This document shows, in pieces, positions 35,301 to 47,300 of a stretch of DNA of 64,000 nucleotides. The notes beneath the pieces were generated by a model. The model did no database searches, had not been told where the DNA came from, and was given only the letters and a program-made list of their open reading frames with translations. Position 1 is the first letter of the stretch. The number at the start of each line of letters is the position of its first letter. Both the position numbers and the translations under genes were made by a program. The stretch lies in NCBI GenBank assembly GCA_026874595.1, contig CM049306.1:108151142-108215141 (forward strand). The letters run 5' to 3'. This DNA is from Sipunculus nudus (taxonomy: Eukaryota; Annelida; Sipuncula; Golfingiida; Sipunculidae).

Positions 35301-38300
35301 AGGAGCTCAAACCAGCAACACCAATCAGACAGCGCAATGAAAGCTGCAATATGTAACCCTGGGATTAAAGGAGGTGTTTTAGCAAGCGGGAACATGTTTT
35401 ACAATTTTTTTGGGCCAAGTCAGTCAGGGCTTCTCCTGATTTACATATGTTTTGGCTCCATGAAATATTGACTTAAAACTTGCATATTAGGCTGTATGCT
35501 GCTGTAAGCTAAGGTAGCTTATAGTTATAAATTCTTGATTCATATGGGGACACCAGTACACCAAAGTCAGGAGCTCAAACCAGCAACACCAATCAGACAG
35601 CGCAATGAAAGCTGCAATATGTAACCCTGGGATTAAAGGAGGTGTTTTAGCAAGCGGGAACATGTTTTACAATTTTTTTGGGCCAAGTCAGTCAGGGCTT
35701 CTCCTGATTTACATATGTTTTGGCTCCACGAAATATTGACTTAAAACTTGCATATTAGGCTGTATGCTGCTGTAAGCTAAGGTAGCTTATAGTTATAAAT
35801 TCCTGATTCATATGGGGACACCAGTACACCAAAGTCAGGAGCTCAAACCAGCAACACCAATCAGACAGCGCAATGAAAGCTGCAATATGTAACCCTGGGA
35901 TTAAAGGAGGTGTTTTAGCAAGCGGGAACATGTTTTACAATTTTTTTGGGCCAAGTCAGTCAGGGCTTCTCCTGATTTACATATGTTTTGGCTCCACGAA
36001 ATATTGACTTAAAACTTGCATATTAGGCTGTATGCTGCTGTAAGCTAAGGTAGCTTATAGTTATAAATTCTTGATTCATATGGGGACACCAGTACACCAA
36101 AGTCAGGAGCTCAAACCAGCAACACCAATCAGACAGCGCAATGAAAGCTGCAATATGTAACCCTGGGATTTAAGTTAAAGGGGCCCATTTGATATCTGAT
36201 GTCTATCAATGGAAGAAATTCCCTTGAACTTTTTTTTTATAGAAATATGTGGATCCCAGTCATCCCACTACAAAAATGCTGTTTGTTCTGTTTTTTATCC
36301 ACATGTTTATAACAAAGACAGGCACACGAAGAATCCAAACATTCAACAACGACATCTGGTGGCAAATCACATGTACCAGAGTTTTGCAAAGGTTGTTTTG
36401 ATACTAATTACCTTTCTGCACATTTTGTTGAAGGTTTTTTCCTTTTGTAAAACAAACTCATTCATCTGTCACAGGGATGTTACAAGATCCTTTCTTAGCA
36501 GAAATTACCTATAGTTCATGAAAAGGTATGCAAAGTAAACCAGATATCTCAGGTATGGGAGATCAATAGCTGGCTTCAGTGTTTTCATTCCATAACTTTG
36601 CATGGGATGAATATTTGTTATCGGGGTTAGTCATACAGAGAACCCAGGTTTCCTGGACCCCATCTGTAATATAAATACAGATATGGGCAAAACTGGTTAA
36701 ATGTTGTAATTTCTCAGGCATAAAAAATGCAACAATTTTATATGAAATTCCATTACACCATATTTCAGATGCAGGAGGTACTTTTGGTATTCCTATAGGA
36801 TAAAGAGATTTGTAAGTTTAGAAATAAAATCGGTCTTACCAAGAAGTTTTAATGGAAATGAGTGCATACTTGGTTATGAAAGATGATTGGCTTAGTGTAG
36901 TGAGTTATGGAGCCATCCCCTGTGTTATTGTAATCACTCTACACTCCACTCCAGGCAGCTAAGCTAAGCTTGATTCTTAGCCAATTGGCTACCCCCCCCC
37001 CCCCCCCATCCAATTCATGATTTAGCCTACCATTAGGCCAGATCCCAGTTCAGATCAGCCCTTGGATTTATATAAGTTCAGGGAGAGGTTTCTGGGGAAA
37101 GATAAAATGAGACAATGTGAAGTCATTATCAGATAATCAGAGGGATGCTTTTTTTGTCAACTGTGACATAAGATGGTCAAAGAGCAAAGGCAAATCACTG
37201 GGTTCATGCTAGATCAGTAAATTCACTAAATTCCTTATTTTTATCATGTGAAAGATAAATCTGCCAAGTGCATAATGTTCATTATAAATCCATCCTGTTG
37301 TTTTCGTTTTTTTTTTTTGTATAACCAATTTTGATATGGTTTGATTTAATCAGCTTATGCTGTGACTAATTGTGGGAACACTGTTAACACAGTTTAATGT
37401 CATGGAAAAAGTGGTGACAGCTGAACATTTAGTCAAGTTCTCAAACAAATAGATCAGTTTCTCATTCCCCTCACAAATACCATAATTATTAATATTGTAA
37501 TTACTTCTCTATCGAGCCACAGACAAGCTATGTTACACTTGTGTACTTGTCCCAGACAGCACTGCAGTGATTACATCATGGGTGTTTTACCTGAAATTTT
37601 TATCATTTACATACATTGTACTGTCATCTTGTATAATACTTGGATTGAACAATGGCCCAAATGACCATGGGATCATGTTAATTAAGACTATACACAAATT
37701 TGTTTAGTTCAAAACCAAAACTGCGCTTTCTGTTCATAATAACCTTTTTTAATATGTGATGGACCAAAAGACCTCACTTTATGCATGACGGATCATGGAA
37801 GTCATGCCAAAACTTGCACTGCAGTAGCTGTTCCTACTGTGGTATTACAAAAATATTGATGTGCACAGCCAGCAATAAAAAGAAAATTGAATGAAAAAGA
37901 AAGCCAGCAAACCACTGTGTAAATCACATTTCATGTGTTATCACATTTTGTTTAGTTTGACAGCACATCGACTTGGCACCCTGCATTTCCTGGAGACGGG
38001 AAAGTCTATGATGAAAGTCTTGAACTGAGTAGGAGCATATTATATGGCCTATTATCAATAAGAGTGCTTTCACATATGGAAAGGCCATCAAGGCCCTGCC
38101 TGGGCAGGCACCCTTCAGCAACCAGGTTGTCTTTCCATCTGTCTTTCAAATTTTTTCAAGAACTGTTTGAGATATTTTCATGAAAATTTTACATAAGATT
38201 GTCACCCATATATGGATGTTCAACATTAAATTTCAGATCCATCAGAAATACAGTTTGGTCTACAGGTAGTGATCTTTCAGTGCCTTTGCACATGCATTAT

Positions 38301-41300
38301 CTCAAGACCTGTCCAAGTTATTGCAATGTAAAATTTACTAAATTTACACCTATGAGACGATGTATGCTAAGACTTTCAAATTTCAGATTTGAACTCAACT
38401 GGATTCCGATCTTCACTGTGACATATATACAGTGAATATCAAATACATGTATAGTGTTTTCTTCTTAAAATAATATGGTATTTGCAAATATTTTGTACTT
38501 AAACCATGTGCTTACTCATGTGCAAAAGTGGAAAGAAGCTTACATTGGGTGCTATCAAGGTGCAAAAGGGGGCTGGTAAAAAAATGATTTTTATTAAAGA
38601 AATCAATATTTAAAAAATTTTTCTTAACTTTGATTGATTTAAACCAATTAATGATGGTATTGATTATTTACTTTATATTGACCAACTAAATAAAGTTTTT
38701 TTAGCTCAGCCGACTATAAGTCATCTGAGCTATAGTCGTGGTCCATTGTCTGTTGTCCGTCCGTCTGTCCGTCCGTCCGTCCGTAGATGTGGCACGTTTT
38801 GAAACCGTAAGACCTAGGAATCCAAAAATCAGCATTATGTCCCCAAGATCTCCTACCAAGCTGAAAACTGGGTCTTTGCGACTTTGTTCCTTTGAGAAAT
38901 TAAGGAAAAACCTCAATTTTTTATTAAAAACCTATTTTCACACTTCAGGACTGCCTAATATCAAAACCACTCATCTGTTTTTCCTCATATGTACCATAAA
39001 TATTCCTCTATATAGTTTCTATGTACATGCCAGAAATTAAGTCTGTTAAGTATAAATTCTTTAAGTTATGGGCCCAAACATAATGGACTTTGTAAAAAAT
39101 CAGGAAAAATATTTACTCACTTAACATGAAAAATTTTGAAACTAGAGTCTATTTTCCCAAGTATATAACTATGTTTAATTAAGATTCAATTGTTTACCCA
39201 AAATTAGATCTGAATTTTGTAAATTTTTTAAGTTATTCGCATAAAAATAAAATCAGTACCTTAAATTTTGCCCAACTTTGACCATGGCACGTTTTTTTTT
39301 TCTGTTAGTACCATTGATTTAATTTTCACAGCATGTAAACATAAATATTTAATTTGTTTAAATCTGAAATTTGAAAATAAAAGCTTGAAAATTAGGCTAG
39401 TTTTTTATTTTTTTCTTGAGGCTCTGTTGTGGTCATTTGCTGTGATTACAGATTACAGATGCAGGGTGCCACTCCAGGTCAATGGAAGTCAGCTATGCCA
39501 GGGTTTCTGATTTGTAACAGTCACTGGGGGAGATCCCCCCTTGTGACAGGTGTACAGTTATTCTCATATCACCATCCCAATCACCCCCCCCCCCCCCCTA
39601 GTATAAGCTAGTTTTTGATTTTTTTCTTGAGGCTCTGTTGTAGTCATTTGCTTTGATTACAGATTACAGATGCAGGGTCCCACTCCAGGTCAATGGAAGT
39701 CAGCTATGCCAGGGTTTCTGATTTGTTACAGTCACTGGGGGAGATCCCCTGCTGTGACAGGTGTACAGTTATTCTCATATCACCATCCCAATCACCACCC
39801 CCCCCCCCCCAACCCAACCCACCAAGTGTTATGCAGTAATTGTTATTGTTTTCACTGTATCTCTTTATTGTAATGCTGTTTCCACTCCGATATGCAAAAA
39901 CTTTCCTTGAAAAAGTTAATTCAAGGTGTAATCCAGAAGATGCAATGTGTAATGTGGCATTTTTAAAGAAATCAATTTTCTTTTAAATGATTTTAACAAA
40001 TATAATTGAACCCATCAGTATGCTTAAATTTATAAAATATGAAGCACATTATGGATAAATAAAGACACATTTAAAAATTGTGAAATCTAAATCAAGTATT
40101 ATTTTAAGATATTTATTGTTTTGCAGATTTAAAAGATATATTTTTGTGGTAAAAAAATAAATAAACATTTGTATGCATGATGTGGTGTTATCTGACAAGA
40201 TTGAGATTTATGATGATGCAATTAAGAATTATGAATAAACTTTTATATTCGGATATATATTTTATATTGGAAATGTATAGAAATATAAACTTATAATAAA
40301 AAAAATTGATGTAATAAAAAAATGAGGATTTAATACAAACATTTATTCATTATTTTCCTGCCTCAGCAGAATTTGAGATCAGGCTTTGTTTGCCCTGTTT
40401 TATGTTGTTAATTAGTTATATTTCAACGGTATAAATTTCATTAAAAAATACATTTATATTTAATAATATATATTATACAAAAAATAGATTTAATTGAACA
40501 AATGTGTAAACTACTGAAATGTCAACAGTTAATCAAAAAGCCAACTAATGATCATGGTAATATTACAGATCATTTGTTCACAAACTGCTCACATGCTTCA
40601 ATTTCAACATTAGGAAACACATGGTTAGGTCACAAAATATTATTTGCAACAATTTCTTGCTCATCAATACAAACCAATCATATAAACCAATCATGGCCTT
40701 TATTACCTCTTCCTCTTACACAGCATCTCCATTTGATATTATTTTAGATTTTTACCTTCAAGGTCAACTTCAGCTGAGCACAGTGACCCATAGGTCCCTT
40801 GTTTTATTTAGGATTTGTAATATTATGACAGTATTCAAGGTATTGTAGTGAGAAATGAGTAGTATATAACAACATAAATAGAAAGTTTTTCTTATTAAAA
40901 TGTTATTTTTGGCAAACCTGATTTCAGACTGAAAATTTCTGGCAGATCATTGGCTACAACTTTATAATATGCCTGCATACTTACATATCATGATCCATTA
41001 CCAAACAACATTAAATTGTGTTTGAATTAACTGTCAAGGCTTCTTTATTGAGTTTTATTTTGTAAAAAAAAATTTGACATGTTAATTCCAAGCAACAGTG
41101 TTAATCCCATGCAGCAATGCTAGTTTGTTCACCACTGCTATACCATTATGGAAACCATCAGGATCTGTAAGATGGTTGAGCATATCAATCTTCATTATTT
41201 TGTATCAGTGTATTTTCAAAATAATGCAGCATTGGAAATTGACAGGTTATGAAAATCAGTCTATCTGCTTACCGTACTGATATAGTTGGAAAGTTTATAT

Positions 41301-44300
41301 AAAGACCTGTCTTGGAAGCTGGCTTCATATTTGACCTAAATTGCAGTTTTAATTTTGGATGTGGTGGAGTGGAGCATGTTGGCGTAATAGTTGGGGCACT
41401 GGACTTGTGACCACAAGGTTGTGGGTTGGCTGACTGCACTGAGACTCCTAGCCATAGTCTTTACCACAAGGGTGAGCTCTCTCCACCCAGGAGTGAATGG
41501 GTACCGGTCATGGGAGGAAGGCAAATGTAGAACAAATAACCTTCTAGCCCCTGATATGGCTGCTTGGGTTGTATGCTTCCCAGGGAGCAGAGAAAAGCTA
41601 CAAGAATGAACAGACCTGAAAGACCAGGAAGGCAGAGTGCATGTAGAGTGGGATGAGACTGACATTGTTGGTGATATCAGATTATAAACCCCCACCTTTA
41701 CCTGGACCTTTATGTATAATGGTCACTGGAAATACAAAGCTTAGAACAAATAATTTCAGATTATTTTGAATTATTGTCTCAGAGGACCTATAGTTAAATT
41801 TGTTTGTGTTATGTTAATCATAATGCAGTCATAAATGACAACTGAAAAATTAGCTTAATTATCAGTTTTGATGATTTATATGATTTTTTCACAGTGATTT
41901 GGTCACAATTTAAATTAAATGATTTGAATCATGCCAGCCCTGGTGCAAAACATGAACATAGCAAGCAAGCCACCTGTTGGCTGTGCTGCACAATTTGGCA
42001 AATCAAGATTTTACTAGAGCTTCTAAATGGTGTTTCTTTTTTATTTCTTTTTTTTTCTTCTCCTTGTTTGGCGTTTGTCACTAATGTGCATGATTTGGAG
42101 CTCTGGTCAGCTAGTCTTGTTATACAAACAGAAACACATGGACCATGTTGCTCACATGCAAAACCATATCAACATTTGTATAAAACAGGGGAATTAGAGA
42201 TCTGGAGTGAGTCTGTGTGCTTGGAGGGTATTGCTGGGGAAACTTTTGTACTCGACCAAAATGAACCATCAGTGTGAGATAATATACAAATTATTGGTAA
42301 TGTATTTATATATATACAAATGTAATGTTAAAGCTTACATCAAGCTTAAATCATGTCAGTGTGTGTACATGCATATGTTACCTAGTGGCAGAGTGGTACA
42401 TAAAGCATGTGTTGTTAAATAGGCAGCAAGTGCCATGCTGGTGTACAGATCCAGGCTTCCCTCTTGATGAACATAACCTGTACATGTCAGATTCAGTGTG
42501 CTAATATTGACTGACATGGATGTGGTCACCCTGTAGCCTTCTTATTTATTCCATATTTCTATGCCCATATCAAAATGACTAGTTTATTCCTTGTACATTT
42601 AACAACCAGTTTACTGTTCAACCATCTTTTGTACAGATTTAACTGCCAATGGCATTTCAGAATTAAGGGTAAACTGGTAGTGTAAATACAAACAGGGATG
42701 ATGGCCTCTTCAAACTTTTGGAGTTATTTGTTCAAATTTGCACTTGCATATGCACACACATGCATGGGTTTACAACCATTTGAAATTATGGTAAAGATGC
42801 AGAACAAAGTTACTTATCTGTTCTACTATACATGGAAGTAATATTGGTATAAAGCCTGCTACAGATAAGAACTGTAGTATGTGGTACTGCTGAAAGTATA
42901 GGGTCTTCAGCTCTAAGGGTTTTAATGCAAATTCTGTGATCAGTTCAGAAACCTGTGCATGGCCTGCAACATCTCTGCTCTCCTTAAAGTTTGATCATAT
43001 GATTTTATGTGATAAGTGATACCTTTGGTAACTTTATATAAGGTGGTATGCTGCTTATATAGAAATTTTTATTTTATATAAATAATAGTTATAAATAAAT
43101 ATAAAGTTTGTTTGGGAAGTAAACATAACCATAATGCCAGCAAAACAGGAGCCCATATTATAATACTAATTGTATCCGCCAAAACAGAGTTTTGCGGATA
43201 CTATGTTTTCAGCAGCACGCCGCCGCCGCCGCCGCGTAGGTTTCCGGAGAACTCCTCCGTAACCGCTGGGCGGAATTTTACGAAACCCGGGATTATGTTC
43301 GGGTGACATGTGAACTGCTGCACCCCGATTTTGTTTTGACCTCTGACCTTTCCTCTGCGCTCTGCGTCCGTTTGTGCGTCTGTTTCCACACATAAACCCA
43401 CATATCTCGGGAACCGTTTGACGGATCAGGAAAATTTTTTTGCACAAATGTAGCCCTTGGAGAGCTTTATAACATACACAAAAAATGGTGGCGCCACCTG
43501 CAACCATGTTTGCACAGTGTCCATCTGTTCGTCTGCCTTGGGTTAAAATCACTCATATCTCTGCAGTGACTTGACTAATTCACCTGAAATTTGGCATGCG
43601 TATACATCCTGGATAGCTTTTCTGATTTTGTGACAGGTGGCGCCACCTACATTCACGTTTACGCTGCAGACATCCAAGCTCATATCTCGGGAACCGTTTG
43701 ACCGATCAGGAAAATTTTTTTGCACAAATGTAGCCCTTGGAGAGCTTTATAACATACACAAAAAATGGTGGCTCCACCTGCAACCATGTTTGCACAGTGT
43801 CCATCTGTTCGTCTGCCTTGGGTAAAAATCACTCATATCTCTGCAGTGACTTGACTAATTCACCTGAAATTTGGCATGCATATACATCCTGGATAGCTTT
43901 TCTGATTTTGTGACAGGTGGCGCCACCTACATTCACGTTTACGCTGCAGACATCCAAGCTCATATCTCGGGAACCGTTTGACCGATCAGGAAAATTTTTT
44001 TGCACAAATGTAGCCCTTGGAGAGCCTTATAACATACACAAAAAATGGTGGCGCCACCTGCAACCATGTTTGCGATGCAGACATCCAAGCTCATATCTCA
44101 GGAACCGTTTGACCTATTGGGCCAAAATTTTGCATGTGTATAGATCTCAAATAGCTCTTCATCATACGCAAAACTGGTGGCGCCACCTGCAGCCATTTTT
44201 GCACAGCTCCTGTCTGTTTGTCTGCCATGGGATAAAATCACTCATATCTCGGCAGTGGCTTGACATATCTGTCTAAAATTTTGCAGGTTCATACACCCCC

Positions 44301-47300
44301 GACAGCTCTGTTGATTTTATAACAGGTGGAGCCACCTGCATTCTAGTTTATGCAGCAGACATCCAAGCTCATATCTTGGGAACCGTTTGACCGATTGGGC
44401 CAAAATTTTGCATGTGTATAGATCTCACATAGCTCTTTATCATACGCAAAACTGGTGCCATCACCTGCAACCATTTTTGCTCAGCGTCCATCTGATTGTC
44501 TGCCACGGGCTAAAATCACTCATATACATGTAGTGGTTTGACTTATCTGCCTTAAATTTTGCATATGTATACAACTGGGACGGCTTTCTGGATTTTGTGG
44601 TAGGGGGGGCAACCTTCATACACAATTTGGCTGCAGACATCCATGCTAATATGCAACACTTCACTCTATTTCCCCTTGCCACTTAATCCATGCCTCACTT
44701 CACCCGTTCCACTCTGATTTAGGCGGATACACGTAGTCGCTTGTCGACTACCCGTATTCTAGTTCTTTGTCAGTGTTATTTATGACCGTGAGATCACTAG
44801 AGTCAATAAAGTTGCTATGTCTGGTTCTGATTAATTAGCTGATAAATAAACTTAAGATGTTAATAATAAACAATTTATGATAAAGTGTCATACATCAGTA
44901 CACATGATTTACATTGTGAAACATCACAAACCAAACTTAATAACTTCCTGATAATGCACAGTACTTAAAGGGGCTTATAATTCTGATATCTGATGTCTAT
45001 TAACTAAATTAAATCCCTTGAACCTTTCATAAAAATCCTCCAGATCAGACAAACCCAAGTTTTGTAAAAGGCATGTTGCAGCTAGTGACCATTCATCTTG
45101 CATATACTGTGGCTGGCTTCATTATCGTTTGGTTAAATTTTATGATTTCAACTTTTCCAGTGTTTCTCGAGGGTTCCATTTTCACGATCTCCCTATATAA
45201 TGAAAGCCTGCAGAGAGTAAACCGTTATTATATGAATTAATTGTATCCCCAGACAAAGTCCGGGAATACTATGGTTTAATGACGCCCCCCCCCCCCCCCC
45301 AACACACATAAAATTTGCTTGTGCAATAACTCAAAAAATATTTCACAGATCTTTACCAAACTTGATATGTGCATAGATATGGATGAGTGGACAAAGCCTT
45401 TTTCAAAATGGGGTCATGACCATTACAAGGAGAGAGACCTTCACCTTGAAAAAGTCCATTTTTGGGGGAAAATCACACAAATTCTTAAATATCTCAAGAA
45501 ATCTTGTCCGAAGATCTTGGCTAGCGTTGTCATAAAACGTAAACTGATGGCACCACCTATTATCCTTTTCTATTGTTGCACCTTTTAATACCCCAACATA
45601 GCCACTTGACAATACTGATGGACAGATTTTTTCATACTATGCATATATACATAGATATGGGTTATTAAAATTTGGGTCATGACCTTTCCTATGTGAGTGG
45701 CCTTGACCTTAAATATTTCCATATTTGGTGAAAATCACACAAAGTCTTAAATATCTCAATAAGGTATGCATGGATTGACCAATAACTCAAATGATAGAAG
45801 ATCTTTGATAGCTTTGTCTTCTGTGGAAGGCAGGTGGTGCTACTTTCTGTCCTTTTCTTGTTTCCATGCCTTTCAATACCCCCATCATTGTCACTTGACA
45901 GTACTGTGGGCATTATAAGCCAAAAACTAATGGCAGATTTCTGTGATATATTTTCATATACATAGATATTGGATATGGAATGAGGTATATTTAAATTGGA
46001 GTCATGACCTTTCCTATGAGAGTGGCCTTGACCTTGAATATTCCCATATTTGGTGAAAATATTGTTTCACAAGTCGGTAGATGTATCTGTCTCACAGATA
46101 GAAATGTTTTGAATTTTTTTTGCCATAAAAATCATTTTCTATTTCTTATTTCAGATTCTTTTTCTTATAAATGCTTTTATTAAAACACTAGAGTATTTTT
46201 ATACATGAATTAGTTTTGTTACATGTGAATTTCTGTATCCTGCATGGAAGCACAAAGTTAAGTGAACTATATGATTATTCAAGTAATAATATAAATATTA
46301 TTTGTATTTTGCGAATTCATATCTCTTCTGTTACTGTGTGACAGAAATGGTTGGTAACACTCTTTATCCAAGATCACACAACAAGATTGTCACCTTTCTG
46401 TTTTCAGGGCTAAACACGCGGTCAATATAGGTCCCTGAACCAGGATTTTGTATTCCTGGTGTCCCACTAGTCAGCCCATGGAATCTTGGTTTTTACTGCA
46501 GTTACAGTGCATAATTTCTAGTTTAGTGTTAAAGTCTGATTTATCCTGTGCCAAATAGTATATTTCTAACAGAAATAAACCAATTTGACAGCTAGAGGGC
46601 ACTGAAATTAACTTTTAATATGTAACGGGACATTCAGAATACCTTGGCTGACTGATTTGGCTGAGGTGTTTCCGGGATCGTCACCTGGTGTCTGATTTCA
46701 AATCACAAATTATCCTGAGGAAATGATGGTGTTTTACTGTATTAATGGTCACATGCTCTTCTGATATGTGGAGATCTTGCACTGGACACCTCCATTATTC
46801 ATTATGGATATGGTAATACATCTGTCGCTCAACTCATGGTGCTGCCATGACGTAAGCTGAAAATATTTTTCCTTCCCACCGTTAGTGATGTCTGTTAACT
46901 TATACCAACCAAACCTGTCATAAATGAAGTCACATGGGTTGGATTTTTATGATGAAGCTCTTATTGGCTCTCTACCTATGACGCATCATTACTCCGCCAA
47001 TCACAAGACCTATGCCAGCTAGTTGCACTAAATCTGTACATGAAAGTGTCTTTGGTTATAGAAAGTAAATGAAGGTTGTTTGTCCTGCAGTTACTGATTA
47101 AGGATAACACAGATGATGCAGACAGTAACATCCATCACTTTATTGAGTGAAAGATAAAGAGGTTTCTATCCACTTGCAGCAAATTATAGGCCATTTTCTT
47201 CCACCTGTAACATTTCAACAAATAAACCCATAAATGCTATGACCATAGAACCCATAATAATCATCTGCATATATGTTGCTTAATGAATTTAAAAAGTCTA

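Larger units (their letters stand above)
39399..39820. repeat. tandem duplication, 211-bp period, two copies
   Basis: Unit 1 starts about 39399 and unit 2 about 39609, from cttgaggctctgttg through exon 4 to catcaccatcccaatcacc and a C run. Identity is about 95 percent by eye, so the event is fairly recent. Confidence 0.9.

Noticed and set aside
37966-38035. Exon-like block after cacattttgtttag, FDSTSTWHPAFPGDGKVYDE
   Set aside because: The only donor (A|GTAGGA) is weak, and including the block would break the phase between exons 3 and 4, which join directly in phase 0.
39670-39873. Alternative frame of the duplicated exon (MQGPTPGQWKSAMPG...)
   Set aside because: Open in both copies, but it meets a stop when joined to the 46408 exon. 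The ITDAGSHS frame connects to the later exons.
41894-42277. 127-codon plus-strand frame after tatgattttttcacag
   Set aside because: Composition and residue order look random, it contains the translation of a T-rich tract, and no donor restores the phase chain.
43637-44276. Open frames reading MAPPTFTFTLQTSKLISREP... in both HINE-like copies
   Set aside because: They follow the 280-base repeat unit, recur at the same place in each unit and shift with indels. They are by-products of the tandem repeat, not a conserved protein.
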